From assembly GCF_026151205.1 (NCBI RefSeq), contig NC_087081.1, forward strand, positions 13,930,340 to 13,994,339: a stretch of 64,000 nucleotides of DNA. The letters run 5' to 3'. Position 1 is the stretch's first letter, and every line of letters begins with the position of its first letter. Positions 1-10,830 of this stretch are shown piece after piece. The notes below the pieces were generated by a model. That model was not told where the DNA came from and made no database searches. It worked only from the letters and a program-made list of their open reading frames with translations. Position numbers and translations under genes: made by a program. The stretch is from Bolinopsis microptera. Lineage: Eukaryota; Ctenophora; Tentaculata; Lobata; Bolinopsidae.

Positions 1-941
1 TAAACCACTCCCTTAAGTGCGATTCCCGCACTAATATCACAGAGGGTGATATTAGTGTAGATAACGGGTCCACGAGCTTGCCGAGTGCCCTTAAATGCAC
101 ATATTATTAGATTTATGTTTTGATTTTTTGTATTTCCGTTTACCTTTTTCACCTCCCTTTAGCGTTCGTCTAACCTTCCTATCCCTCCTTTAGTTACTCT
201 TGTCGTGTCCTCATCACGCGACCTACTGACGGCGTTTGCATCCTGTCCAGTGCATATACGGACGATCTGCGCGAGCTGGACCGACTCAAGAAGAGATTGA
301 GGCTAGCATAGATGACTAAACGGTATCTCGTGTGGAGAAAGAAGTATATGGCCGACGGCCGAAAGCTAATGCGAGGTGAGAATAGACACTCAGCCCCCTC
401 CGAATTACAACACCCCTAACTTACTAAGCCGAACTCGTCACCGACCTCATCAGAGGGCGTGCAGCCTGCCCAGTCTCAAGATGTTGCATTCATGTCTTTA
501 TGTATTTCATTTCTTATTTTTTATTTGGGTTTTTACACATTTTATTACATTTAAGTGTTTTACATGTACTCATACGTGTGAAGTGGAAATGAGGATTCTA
601 AAAGGAATAAAACTCAAAAAGGAAAGGGAGAAAGAACGGGGAGAAAGGACCTGCAACTTGTATCGTACTCGGTAAATAAAATTGGGTGGTATCAAAGAGA
701 AAAAACTGTAAAATTAACAAAATGCTGCGATACCAGGGTATAAACTATATGACCTTCTTAAAATCTGGACTTGGAACGGTTTAGGCAAATAACGACGATA
801 TGACTACCAGCATGTGTTGTTCAAGAAAACATCAATTTTCAAATAGTTTGCACAATATCCTAGAACGAATATCTCCAGCCCGAATTTAGTTACGAACGGG
901 ATACAAGGCTGTATGAATATACAGTGTGAAAATGTGGTAAG
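1..941. other. Non-coding stretch with one perfect hairpin
   Basis: No gene is recognised here. The only clear structure is a perfect 12-bp inverted repeat at 29-57 (CACTAATATCAC, loop AGAGG, GTGATATTAGTG). The 99-codon open frame at 376-675 has low-complexity composition and no motif, so I do not call it a gene. Confidence 0.5.
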
Positions 942-1140
942 ACAGTTACAGCTGGGATTCAGTGTATTTTAGAATGTTAAAAAAGTTAAAGTGTAAGTTT
1001 TGGGGATTAGATTTAGTATGTAAATAAGCCAGTCGACTAAGGTTTTATAACGGTAGTTTTGCGGAGTAAAGTACCCACTGCTAGACTGGTGGCCATGGTA
1101 GTCGACTAGAGTGCTGTGTCTGTGGCATATATTTTGTTAC
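942..1140 (+). repeat. Diverged direct repeat, copy 1
   Basis: This segment matches 1738-1940 in the same orientation. Shared blocks include GACAGTTACAGCTGGGATTC at the start, then CAGTCGACTA and GCGGAGTAAAGTA. The two copies lie about 800 bp apart and are clearly diverged. They could be two insertions of one family or the ends of one larger element. No coding content is seen. Confidence 0.7.
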
Positions 1141-1737
1141 CTATTTGTACTGAATACTGTGTTTTATAAGTTTGTGTGTCATATCATATTACATTTAATA
1201 TTTATATGTATTTCATATATCAGAGTCCATTTCCTAGAAAAGTTTCATATATCAGAGCTCCATTTCTAAGAACGATTCATTGCCAAACTGCTCATTTGCA
1301 AAATTTTTGCATTACTGGAAGTTGAATGCTTTCACAGCTCATGAAACTTATGTACCGTCAGAAAGTCAACCAGGATGTCGAGCTTCCCCAGATTTCTATG
1401 GAGCTATGGTTACCGCGGGGTTTTTTTTCCTAGTGTTGTGTAATTTTAGGTTTTTTATTTATTTTTCCGATTGCGGGCCTACCTCAGTCCCATATCTTTA
1501 GTTTTTGGTGAAGACTTTTTGGGGCAAATCATTAAGATAACCTACTACTGTACTTGTTCATACAATTTGGTGTGAACGTATGTGAAGCGTACATTTTTCT
1601 AATTAAATTTGTTACCTATAATTAATTAAATTTGTTACCTATCAATAAAATAGTTTTTCGCTATGCGCCATATTTACGCGTAGTTACCGTCAGCCATATC
1701 TCTCCGATCTCTGTAATGTGTAGGTAGATTTGGTAAT
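1141..1737. other. Non-coding spacer between direct repeats
   Basis: AT-rich sequence with two short local duplications: a TCATATATCAGAG-(T/C)-CCATTT segment repeated near 1216 and 1246, and AATTAAATTTGTTACCTAT repeated near 1600 and 1624. No gene is recognised. Confidence 0.5.
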
Positions 1738-1940
1738 GACAGTTACAGCTGGGATTCAGTGTAGTTTAGAATGTTAATAAATCTATCGTGTAAGTTTGGG
1801 ATTAAATTTAGTACTTAGTATTGTAAATTAGCAGTCGACTAGGTTTTTTATATATCGGTAGTTTAGCGGAGTAAAGTAACACGAGCTAGTCGGTGGCAGT
1901 GGTTAAGAGTGTAGACTAGATGTGCTTTGTCCGCGGCACG
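1738..1940 (+). repeat. Diverged direct repeat, copy 2
   Basis: Second copy of the segment at 942-1140. It begins with the same 20-bp block and keeps the CAGTCGACTA and GCGGAGTAAAGTAAC blocks. The downstream flank (1941-2340) holds nothing I recognise. Confidence 0.7.
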
Positions 1941-2344
1941 TGGTTACCACGGTGCTGTTGAACGTGTGGTACCACGTGCTTGAGCTGTATTATTTTTTTC
2001 TTGCAGAAAGTATGTAAAACACTGTCCCTTCAGAAGAAAAGTCGCGTTTGAATTGTCCACCTCCATGGTCACAAGAAAAACAAGCAACACATCCAAAAAG
2101 ATAGTCCGAGCATTTTGAAAATGTCACATTAAAAAGTATCTTCAAAGAAACATTCGACAATATACTCAGAAGTAGAAGTATCCATAAAACTATAAGTAAC
2201 CTCAAAAAATATTAATTTGTTGTGTAATAGCGTCGTCTAGCTAACGGTATTCAATCGGCAAGCCGAGAGCGCAATACAAAATACTATTTTAAGATACCTT
2301 AAAATAAATTAGTGGGCCCCCTTGCTTGCAAAGGTGTAATAGTG

Positions 2345-2700
2345 ACAAAAAAAGGGAAAATTTTCTCGTAAAAATGCCTTAACTTCTTAAATATCGAATA
2401 TTTTGGAATAATTTTTACAGCATCGTATTCTTCGTATTCAGCTCGGTCAGACGCATTAATTTGGAAAAAATATTTGAACATACAATATTTAAAGCACCAA
2501 ATTTTTCAAAAAATGCTTCAATAATTCACACAAGGGGGACGTGTCAGGTTAACAAATTTTGAAAATAATATTTCTTTAAATTTTCAATTTTTAGTACAAA
2601 ATTTTTTGCTTGCTGAGTTGATTACGACCACATAAAAATTATTTCGATTATAACAAAAATTGTGGAAGTTATAAGCCAAAAACTATAAAACTGCAAATAA
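2345..2700 (+). repeat. Dispersed repeat related to a TIR element interior
   Basis: This stretch resembles 58160-58405. Shared blocks are AAATGCCT-AACT, ATATTTTG-AATAATT, a GTCGGACGC-like block, GAGTTGATTACGA and GTTATAAGCCAAAAACTA. At 58 kb the sequence is the interior of an element with about 85-bp terminal inverted repeats, so this copy is probably a fragment of the same family without its ends. Confidence 0.55.
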
Positions 2701-3036
2701 TTCTGGACTTACTGCCTTTTCTCAGGGAAAAAGTTCCCTCACGGAAAAAGTTCCCTCAGAGAAGGCTGTACAATTAATGGACTTGCTGCCTTTTCTCAGG
2801 GAAGGTTTTGAGGATAACGGTGCTAAATTGTCAAGTTTTGTGTGACTTACTGCCTTTCGTGACAGCTAACAACAGTATTTTTATACCACGTGATTAATAG
2901 CTTAAGTTGTAGAGAATCTTCTCCTGAAAAATGTTGGTCTCAAATATATATTCTCAAATTTCGAAAAAATGGACTTACTGCCTTGAAGGCAGTGCCTTCT
3001 CTCAGGGAACGGCAGTATACCCCCTTTACTGTTTTT
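2700..3036 (+). repeat. Short GGACTTACTGCC motif cluster
   Basis: The motif GGACTTACTGCC or a close variant occurs about four times between 2704 and 2981, mostly followed by CTTTTCTCAGGGAA or similar. Several CTCAGGGAA and TTCCCTGAG-like pieces are in inverted relation, so the region can form short hairpins. It runs into the 5' side of the next repeat. Confidence 0.5.
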
Positions 3037-3378
3037 TCAGGCATTTAAGGCTCATTGGAAGTCGTCAGCAGGTTTATTTTATTTCAAAACAGTCTAATTC
3101 GATGTCAAAGATGACAGGAATAAGAAATAGTTATGTGGAGGTTTTTAAGAAAATTTGTTGCAAAATACGCGCCGCACTGTTATACGAAATTCGGTAAAAA
3201 ACCAAAAATAGCCATCTTCAGGTGACTTAAAAACCATGTTAAAATTGAGTTAGAGATCTGAAACTTTGCAGGGCGTCTAGACGTTGACCAAATCGACTGC
3301 AAAAATAAGTTTCAAGTTTCAGGGAGCATCAGGAAGCGGGTTTTCTAGAACCCCTGTTTTACGACAGATTGTCGTGAT
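3016..3378 (+). repeat. Repeat family R2, copy 1
   Basis: About 330 bp of this segment match two copies at the right end of the window (62853-63348 and 63395-63768). All begin near a TACCCCCTTTACT-like motif, pass through GGCATTAAGRCTCAT, GCAGGGCGTCTAGAC and CTAGAACCCCTGTTTTACG, and end at GACAGATTGTCGTGA. No open frame is shared. A SINE or a non-autonomous element is likely, but I see neither box A/B nor a clear target duplication. Confidence 0.8.
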
Positions 3379-4029
3379 ACATACATCTTAACAATGATCT
3401 CAGAATGTGTGTCTGTCGTGTGTGTGCGCTGCGTGTAATTTCCTACCGGCTTAATCAAGAAAACGGTCAGAGTTACGGGACTGGTTTTTTGGTATAGTTT
3501 CGACAAAACTCTGACGAAGCAAATGCATAAGGTTTTTCAAATGGGTCGGTGTAAGTGGTTTAATTGATGGTTTTGTAACACAAATGTGACCATGAAATGG
3601 CTCAAGTTTGCACGGCATGCTTGCCAGCCCTGTGATATATACATGACGTAATATTTTCTTAGTTTAGTAAAACAGGGTTTTGAGTTTGAACGCACGTTCC
3701 AGTTTTTTTTAGTGAAGTTAGTGAACGCCGTGATTATAAAAAACAAAAATTCATGAAAATAAATTTTTAAAACTAAATTTCCCCCAACTGATAATTTATT
3801 AAATAACATCTAAAACATTTAAATTTGCCCTCTTTCCGAAAAGTAAAATTGTTGGTAGCGAATTGAGACTTGCGGGAGATAAAAGACAAAAGATTACTAT
3901 TAACTGTACTCGGTTTTAAGATCGGGGTTGTAGAGTCGCTTTATAAATTTACCAATAATCTCAACACTTATTTTCTTCGGCCTTTCCCAAACCCCACATT
4001 TTACACAAGTGTGTAACCAGCCTTTACAG
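3379..4029. other. Non-coding stretch
   Basis: No gene is recognised. A GCTTGCCAGCCCTGTG block near 3617 is the reverse complement of the GCTGGCAAGC block that precedes the R2 copies at 62.8 and 63.35 kb, so part of this stretch may be an inverted R2 flank. Confidence 0.4.
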
Positions 4030-4297
4030 GAAGCCGAAGGTTAATTATCATTGGGCCGTGAGGTTAAGGTAGTGTGTCCCATACTTCTTCCCCCGGCTTT
4101 CCCCTGCAATGGGCACCCCCTCATTTAACCCCCACACCGATTTTCGAGTATTTGGCTGAGTGGACCGGGGGCTGCATAGACCACTCAGGATCTTAGCTGA
4201 GCGTCGACGACGCTCACCCCCACGGCTAGTGACCAGAGTCGGAATCGAACCTGTACTCAAGCAATGCCAAGGCAGATTAACCAACTGAGCCACTAAG
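4030..4297 (-). mobile_element. tRNA-derived SINE
   Basis: Read on the minus strand, the segment opens with a tRNA-like head that has a box A (TGGCTCAGTTGG, complement of 4281-4292) and a near-perfect RNA polymerase III box B (GGTTCGATTCC, complement of 4241-4251), spaced as in tRNAs. The D stem, T stem and acceptor stem do not pair properly, so it is not a working tRNA. About 190 bp of GC-richer body with GGGGGTGAGCGTCG-like text follow. This head-plus-body layout is that of a tRNA-derived SINE. I found no second copy in the window and no tail. Confidence 0.7.
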
Positions 4298-5251
4298 CCG
4301 TTAATACCACACTTTATATTATCACAAAAGACTAGTAACCGAGTACCGGTCTAGAGATTTGCTACTGAATCGAAAACAGTCGGATATCAATCTATTTTCC
4401 TGCTAGCCAGACCAGAACTGAGTGGAAAACCGGAGAATTAAAACTATACTGAAAGGTTCTGGAATTCTTACCCGCTCATGGTTGCTAGATGTCAGAAAAT
4501 TGTTTTATCTGCCATTGGACCCTGTGATACTATGATGGGGGGGGGGAGGGACCGGCAATAGCCATTGGATCACAAGCAAAACCTATTTATCGAACTAAAG
4601 TTACGCTACCTCATGGACTCTAGTTCGCCCATCCTCGACACGTACCGAAGTTACGACAGGGGTGATATTGGCGGAATTTAATGTGGCGAACTATTTAGCG
4701 TGTCGTACTAGACTCCAGAGTACATGAATCCTACTGAACACTACTAGTAATTTATCCCAAACGTTCAAAACGAGAGATGAGTTTTAGTGAACGTATGTAG
4801 AGAACATTTTTAGTGAACGTTCCGTACGTTGCACTACAACTTAGATATATATATGTGTATATGATTGTAAGTAAGAAAAAGCAGAAAATAACATCTTATC
4901 TGAAGATTGGATATCTTATGCTCTTGTCTTGACAGAGCTGACTATACTTTTTAAAACAGTTTCACTTTCGTGTGATTGACCTCCTTAAAATGATCAAATT
5001 CCTACCAATGAAAGCTGAAAGGTGTACCTTATCCTTAATGAACAAACATTGTATACTCAATGCTTTAATGTGACAATAATCTTTGGGGTTATGATGGAAG
5101 GCTGTCAACTATAATAGCATAACGTATTACACAGTTTTTGTTGTATTAGAATTTTGAATTGTTGCCATGTATTAAGGTAAATTTGAGTTTTACTTTGTAG
5201 AAAACAAACTAAACAAACGAAACTTTTTAAGCTGGATTTGCATTGAAACTG
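4298..5251. other. Non-coding stretch
   Basis: No gene is recognised. A short G-run interrupted by one A lies near 4537-4550, and TTTTAGTGAACGT is repeated near 4781 and 4807. This is the flank of the SRCR-like exon array that begins at about 5252. Confidence 0.4.
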
Positions 5252-5547
5252 GTCGACCGAAGATGGTAGCGAGGTGGGTGAAAGGTGGGAGAACAAGGAC
5301 TGTACTGTACATGGAAGGAACAGTGCTGCGATGATGGCTTCGAAGACAACGCTGCTAATGCGATCTGCAAAGAGCATGGGATATTCTAGTGCAATCACCT
5401 GGGAAAGTGGAAACTATTTTAATGTTCAGGAAGACTTAGTGATAAACTAGGCGATGTCAGTTGCAGTGAACAAAGTTGGTCCTCTTGTTCCTACAGCAAA
5501 TCTCACCAACTGCGGCCATAGAGAGGATGAGTTTCTCACATGTTTCG
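5252..5547 (+). pseudogene. SRCR domain exon, frame-broken
   Basis: Across three frames the sequence spells a canonical scavenger receptor cysteine-rich domain: GGRTRTVLYMEGTV, then CDDGFEDNAANAICKEHG, then YSSAITWESGNYFNVQEDL, then KLGDVSCSEQSWSSCSYS, then NCGHREDEFLTCFG. Each step needs a one- or two-base frame change, about four in 250 bp. The exon end is supported by a donor after TTTCG (GTAACT). All expected cysteines and the C-terminal NCGHxEDxFLTC motif survive. Intact proteins of this kind are secreted or membrane-bound ectodomains. I read it as a young pseudogene. Uncorrected indels in the assembly are the alternative. Confidence 0.75.
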
Positions 5548-5863
5548 GTAACTTTTCTCACCTTGCTAAAAATTTTCCGATTTTTAAATCCATTTGCGAG
5601 CTGAAATTGATTCATACGAATTACGAAAGGTTACTTTTTGGTCATCTTTTGTGTTTTAAGCCGTTGTCTGGGAGATTTTTGCTCAAGTTTAAAAACTTAG
5701 TATAGATTTGACCGAAACCCATAATTGGTAGAAGTGACCGGCTCTTCCCAAAGTCTCTTTTCTTCATTTCATTCACGGCTGACGAATGTAATACTAAAAG
5801 TTTCGATTAATTACATCAATCACATGCTGGAGAAAATCCCTTTGGGTTGTTTTCAGTCGATAC

Positions 5864-6050
5864 CTAGTATTTCGGGATAATGACAATAGTTAGTGTCCAA
5901 TTAGCTGATGTTTATCGAATCGTTATTGCCGAGAACAACTGCCTTCGGTACTAGTATTTCGGGATAGTGACAATAGTTAGTGTCCAAATAGCTGATGTTT
6001 ATCGAATCGTTATTGCCGAGTATAACAAAGGTACAACTGCCTTCGGGTAA
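5864..6050 (+). repeat. Tandem duplication, 87-bp period
   Basis: CTAGTATTTCGGGATA-TGACAATAGTTAGTGTCC and its downstream sequence start at 5864 and again at 5951 with few differences. Each copy ends near GTTATTGCCGAG and ACTGCCTTCGG. The second copy carries a small insertion. The duplication lies in what would be an intron of the decayed SRCR array. Confidence 0.8.
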
Positions 6051-6344
6051 CTGTAAATGAATGGGCAAAGCGAGCGCGACGATTTCATTCTCGGTATCAT
6101 TTTTCATTGCGGACGGTTATTCAAATTAATATCATTTCCTTTTGTTTGGGAAAGAGAGACACCTGGCGGCGGTTCCACTCTACCCATGATTATGGGTTTT
6201 GGATCACACATTTATATCATAAAATCATGACATCAACCACTTGCCGATACAGCTTAAACAATAAATTGGATAATACGACGTCCAATGATCAACAATTCTG
6301 GGCAACAAAATGTCTAATAAATCTGCGATAAATATCCAATTCAG

Positions 6345-6669
6345 AAACTGGTCTCTTGTCTTCGAAATCGTTGATGAAAATGGCACGATGTTCCGAGGGT
6401 AAAAAAAGGTCTGTTGCTCTACAAGTCTGGAACAGTTTGTGGCGATATTTTTCTAATAATACTGCACACACGATCGGTAAAGAAATGGGATTTAGCGGCG
6501 CATACAGTACGGAAAGTGGATACCAATTTGACTTACAAGATATGCTTGACATCAAACTGGATTATGTGCAATGCTACTAGTGAAACAGTGAGGTGGTTCA
6601 TCTGTAGTTACAGGGAATCTCGCAATTACGTGTGACCATGATGATGATATCTTCTTAACTTGTGGCAAG
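6345..6669 (+). pseudogene. SRCR domain exon, frame-broken (second unit)
   Basis: The exon starts after AATTCAG and ends at a donor (GGCAAG|GTAAAC). Its frames spell VFEIVDENGT, then GLLLYKSGTVCGDIF, then SNNTAHTIGKEMGFSGAY, DIKLDYVQC, WFICSYRESRNYV and CDHDDDIFLTCGK. This is the SRCR order: N-terminal strand, TVCDD block, C-x-x-MGF block, the V-x-C block and the closing CxHxxDxFLTC. At least three frame changes interrupt it. The preceding intron (about 6210-6344) also matches the intron before the next SRCR exon (7225-7318), so intron and exon were duplicated together. Confidence 0.75.
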
Positions 6670-6884
6670 GTAAACTTTTTACATGGACTGATGATGACAA
6701 CTTCGATCGTATTCATAAAATTATTTTGTTCTCAGATGTAGTCGTGGCTACTTAGATAGTACTAATTTTCTAATTTTATCACGGTTTTGATGAAGGCGTT
6801 ATAAACCGACCCAAAATTAGGGTTGACCCCTATTTTTACTTTCTACGAAGCTGATGCTAATATAAAGTGCCTTATTATTTTCAG

Positions 6885-7060
6885 TTGATGGAGGGTATAG
6901 TGAATTCGGAATTGGTCAGACGTTCAGCCACTGGTGGAGCGAGGCAGACAAACTCGAACAAGAACTGCACTGAACCCACTCCGTCACACGATGGTGCAGA
7001 TTGTGTTGGGAAGCGACCGAGCCTCAACCTTGCATGAAGATGACTGTCCAGAGTGTCCAG
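6885..7060 (+). pseudogene. Thrombospondin type 1 repeat exon, frame-broken
   Basis: The exon begins after TTTTCAG with VDGGYSEFG, continues in another frame as GRQTRTRT, then NCTEPTPSHDGADCVG, and closes with HEDDCPECP before a GTGGTG donor. VDGGYSEF...(Q)TRTRxCTxPxPxxxGADC is the standard TSP1 layout of invertebrate matrix and immune-type proteins. The usual W-x-x-CS-x-TCGGG segment is degraded. It sits between two SRCR exons on the same strand, so the ancestral gene probably mixed SRCR and TSP1 domains. Confidence 0.7.
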
Positions 7061-7318
7061 GTGGTGAATCATCAGTAAAAGTCTTCACGCATCCACTTTT
7101 TATTTGAATACTGGTATCTTGTTCCAAATTACCATTATACTTTCCCCAATCGTTTAAGTAATTTGTCTCGATTATTCCTCTATTTACTAGAATGGAGATC
7201 CAGATAGTTGATATTTTAATTATAAAATCATGACATCACCCTACTTGCCAAGACAGCTTAACAAATAAATTGGACCATACAATGTCTAATACATCTGAGA
7301 ATAAATATCCAATTCAGA

Positions 7319-7665
7319 TTCAATTGAAACGGGTATCTTGTTTCAAATCGTTGATGGAAATGGTACTGATGTTCCGAAGGGATAAAGGAGGTTTATTGCT
7401 GTATAAGGGTGAGACAGTGTGTACCAATGATTTTGATTATAAAGCTGCCACATTCGATCTGTAAGAAATGGGAATTTAGTGGTGCACTACTTGGGGAGGC
7501 GTAATAGATTTTGGCCGACATCGCTACTCTCAGCAATCTGGGATCAAGTGCAATGCATTGATGATCATTGTTGGTCATCTTGTAGTTACAATGAATATCC
7601 TTACTACGGCTGTGGAGGATCTTCTCTAAGAGTCTTCCTAACTTGCTTTGAAGATGACTGTCCAG
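7319..7665 (+). pseudogene. SRCR domain exon, frame-broken (third unit)
   Basis: Pieces read FQIVDGNGTDVPKG, GGLLLYKGETVCTNDFDYKAA, then in another frame RNRFWPTSLLSAIWDQVQC, DDHCWSSCSYNE, CGGSS and VFLTCFEDDCPG before a GTATGA donor. It is closely related to the second unit. The last residues (EDDCP) match the end of the TSP1 exon rather than a plain SRCR end, which suggests recombination between neighbouring exons. Several frame changes and a stop interrupt the reading. Confidence 0.75.
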
Positions 7666-7789
7666 GTATGAATCATCAATAAAAGTATTCATGAATCCAC
7701 TTTTCAATTTGAATTGTCTTATGCAACCGTTGTTTTCTGTATTTAAAAAAAACGAAATTGTAATACTCAAATACTGCTTACTTCCTCAG

Positions 7790-8271
7790 ATTGGGAGTTT
7801 TATGAGGCAGCCCTGATCCAAGAGGGTAAACGGTACAGATATTCGTTCAACGAATGAAGGTTTGCTAATCGTAAACTTTGCCATAAGCTGAGTGGAGAAA
7901 AAAATGAATGTGACTGTTTGTCCTGGTAACTTTAACTGGTATGCAGCAAATACCTTTTGTCGTTACTTTGGTAACGAACAGGATGTGGACAGTAAACCAA
8001 ACAACTTGACACTCAATTCCGAGTAAGTTTTTATTATTCTTTTTTTGTTGAACATTGATGTAAACACGACATGCTGGACGATATACTCCGATAATTTTAT
8101 GCTACCAACAATATATTCCAGAACGCTGCTTACAATATAACGGATCTGTGTTATTGAGTGTAATAAGCTGCAAGGACGATGAAGATGAAAATTTGAAATG
8201 TGATGCCAGGATTGCAGCAGACAGCTGTGATACAAATGATAGTGTGTGGCTAAATTGCAACAGCGGATCAG
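7790..8271 (+). pseudogene. Two-exon SRCR-like domain, probably decayed
   Basis: First exon about 7790-8022: after TTCCTCAG it reads NEGLLIVNF, then MNVTVCPGNFNWYAANTFC and RYFGN, ending at a GTAAGT donor. Second exon about 8122-8271: after ATTCCAG it reads CLQYNGSVLLSVISCKDDED, then DSCDTNDSVWLNCNSG, ending at a GTTTAT donor. The order (NEG strand, VC, FCRYFG, V-x-SC, VWLxC) is that of an SRCR fold split by an intron. The phases of the two predicted exons do not join cleanly and stops occur near the start, so I call it decayed, although it is better preserved than its neighbours. Confidence 0.6.
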
Positions 8272-8395
8272 GTTTATACTTTATGTCAATTCAGGATAAA
8301 ATTGAATATATAAAATTTTGTTGAAAATTAAAATCAATTTTATGATCAACATTTATTAATCTCAGTTCATCTCAAAATAACTAAAAACTCAACAG

Positions 8396-8871
8396 ATATG
8401 TGGATTCCCTTGTCGTAGATGGCAACCGTATCGGCCCTGTTAATCCGGGGACATCTTACCTGCACTGAGAACCGACAGTGCTGTGGGGTAGTGGTGACAT
8501 AATCACAGTAGATTATCATAATAAGAAGAGACAGTAACAGCACGATTTTCATATCGAGCTATTGTTCTCAAGTTCGACTCCCCTGTAATTATTTGCTGAG
8601 GAACTGCCATAGTAACTATGTTTAACTTCTACTCAAATCTACCAGATCAAGTGGATTAAACACTGGGTGATTAAGAACGGGGATACAGAATTGTAAATTC
8701 TGTAACGGAGAACTGGTGGTTAACACGACTGTGTGTGAGAGTGGTTGGCTATGGCTGGATAGATCATGGAGACGAGACGTGGACAGTATTACTATTAAGT
8801 CCACGATCGGCGTTAATTCCACTGCAACTCTGCACTGTCACAATCGTACTTACATAGGTTGGTACTTGGTT
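8396..8871 (+). pseudogene. Cys-containing exon fragments of unknown fold
   Basis: Two open stretches flanked by plausible splice sites: about 8396-8460 (YVDSLVVDGNRIGPVNPG after AACAG) and about 8645-8858 (GELVVNTTVCESGWLWLDRS, then DVDSITIKSTIGVN and ATLHCHNRTYI, ending at ATAG|GTTGGT). They carry cysteines and N-glycosylation sites, as an extracellular domain would, and sit between the two SRCR-like pairs. I do not recognise the fold. A stop and frame changes occur between the parts. Confidence 0.35.
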
Positions 8872-9147
8872 GCAAGGCTGTTAATTAGTTTAGAATTAGT
8901 AAGAGAGGACACATGTATAACAAAACCCGGCAGAGTTTTTGTCTGTACTGGCTACAGCTGAGGGTCAGTAAGGGCGTAGGCCGTAGAAGGAATTATTGTG
9001 TAGTACATTACGTAATACATACTCGTGTTTATTTATTTTTTGACTAAGTACGGGCGGATAAGAATCATGTGCTGCAAAAGTCGTTAGGGTATCTTTATTT
9101 CTCTTTTAACTATCAGTTCATGCTAACTGTTTCCATGATCGTTTCAG

Positions 9148-9677
9148 AACATGTTTGGGAGTATGAAAGAGCAAATCTGATCAAGTGATTGAAGGAAGAA
9201 AAATAATAAATGATAAGGAAGGTCTTCTGATAGCAACAGTTGTGAATAAACAAACAGGGAAGAGAAAAATGTGACCCGTCTGTATGGACTTGTTTAACTG
9301 GCATTCAGCACAGCTCTCCTGCTGGTCACTTGGACATCACCTTTCCAGGACTGGGGGAGTTACCCGAGAAAACATGAAATACCTTCCTGAGTGAGTTTTA
9401 TTCGTTTATCAACTTTTTGAATTTATTAACTACACCCGTTTCACTGTTTAAGATTGGACATATTTTACCTCTAAACATTTGACATTTTGCAACCATTCTC
9501 ATTTAAATCCTTCAGAAATTGGCGTAATCCGGATAACTTTTCAATTACATGGATGAGGTCAGCTGTAAATATAGTGACACCGGCAAATCAGATTGTGATC
9601 ATTCTAGCCCCTAGGATAATGACACCACACCTGTGAATACCGGGACAGCATTTGGCTCCGCTGCTTTAGTAATACAG
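9148..9677 (+). pseudogene. Two-exon SRCR-like domain, decayed copy
   Basis: First exon about 9148-9390: KEGLLIATVVNK, then FNWHSAQLSCWSLGHH, ending at a GTGAGT donor. Second exon about 9516-9677: YMDEVSCKYSDTGKSDCDHS, a stop, then in another frame TCEYRDSIWLRCFSNT before a GTTTGG donor. It is the same domain as 7790-8271 (FNWYAANTFC versus FNWHSAQLSC; SVWLNC versus SIWLRC). At least one stop and one frame change are present. Confidence 0.6.
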
Positions 9678-9844
9678 GTTTGGTTTGAACTAATACACCA
9701 ATATCTATATTTTGATTAATTAGTACTTTAGCACAGAGAAGTCATATTGTCGGTCTGCAGAAAACATTAAAATGTAAAAATAGTTTTCTAGATTTTAATT
9801 GGAATTTCTAATTACGTTAATTTGTTTTGTTATCTCGGGCGCAC

Positions 9845-9976
9845 TCATTTAGTGTACTGAGTAATTGCGTGCACCATACGATTGAGGGTCGAAATTCGAA
9901 TATTAATACCTGGAGACCCCAGGCTATAATGTTCATAGAGATTCGGCGGAATGACAGGCTGAGCGCCGCCCATGAG
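9845..9976 (+). repeat. Dispersed repeat R3, copy 1
   Basis: The part from TACCTGGAGACC to GACAGGCTGAGCGCCGCC (9907-9970) is the reverse complement, with about ten differences, of 20190-20270. It includes AGATTCGGCGGAATGACAGG. The family is otherwise unidentified. Confidence 0.65.
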
Positions 9977-10171
9977 TAAAAATATCAATTTATGGACACG
10001 TTCATTGAAGTTTGAGGATATTGGTAAATTTTCAAAATAGCGTTTTCGACGATAGTGGCTTAATTTTAGCATCTATTAATCTAGCATGTTCAAAAGCTCT
10101 GAACATTAGCCACGTGACCCATACTCCCATATATATGCACTGCCCAGAAAGAAAATTTATTTTTGTTAGGC

Positions 10172-10695
10172 ACTATGTAAAAAATGTCACATTTTGTGAC
10201 TGTGTTAACCACGACTTACTGACTTACTGACGGGTATAAGTGTTCCCGAGATCCATTGACAACAGTTCTCCACAGCTTTCTGTCCTCCATCAGTCTAGCT
10301 ATCTCATCTACTGACTTCAGCCCAGTATCTGCTTTTAGTTTATCTAGAAGTGGTAAGTAAGGTCGCCCCCAGTTAGTATGCCCATGTGTTAACCATAGCT
10401 ACCCAATTAGCATTCTTTAGTCTAAAATATAGTAGATTAGGTCAATCTAACAATTATGATACAACATTGCATTGGTTAAATAAAAGGGCAGGGATCGAAC
10501 GGTTTTAAGGTAATATTTCGTAAACTTTGTCACACGCAGAATACGATACCTCTTTTCTACTATGATGTGTCAACCCTTTCAGCACATTATTTGATGGTTC
10601 TTCTACCGATCTTAGCCATAAAATGTGTTGTTTTGAAAAGCTAGCTAATACAGGCACTTGATTATTGGGAAATGAGGTAAATTCTGTCACATTAT
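10172..10695 (-). repeat. Inverted copies of a TGTGACAAAGTTTAC-like motif
   Basis: Reverse-complement forms occur near 10172 (GTAAAAAATGTCACA), 10520 (TAAACTTTGTCACAC) and 10677 (GTAAATTCTGTCACATT). Forward forms are clustered at 14184-15111 on the other side of the composite element. Confidence 0.5.
10216..10371 (-). pseudogene. C-terminal fragment of a non-LTR retrotransposon polymerase
   Basis: The minus strand is open and reads GRPYLPLLDKLKADTGL, then SVDEIARLMEDRKLWRTVV, then a stop at 10216-10218. The G-R-P-x-L...LK-x-DTGL...L...M-x-DR-x-x-WR pattern is typical of the last 60 residues of LINE polymerases. A short CAGTAAGT direct repeat right after the stop may be the 3' tail. No upstream RT sequence remains nearby on that strand, so it is a 5'-truncated relic. 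Confidence 0.6.
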
Positions 10696-10783
10696 ATAAA
10701 ATTTTAAATTTTGGGCGAATTGCCAGAATCATTTAGTCATTTATACCTGATTTTAGTTTGAATGGTGGGAAAACTCTATATAA

Positions 10784-10827
<44 letters not shown>

Positions 10828-10830
10828 TCA

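Noticed and set aside
4225-4297. Functional tRNA gene on the minus strand.
   Set aside because: Box A and box B are good, but the D, T and acceptor stems do not pair, so it is a SINE head.
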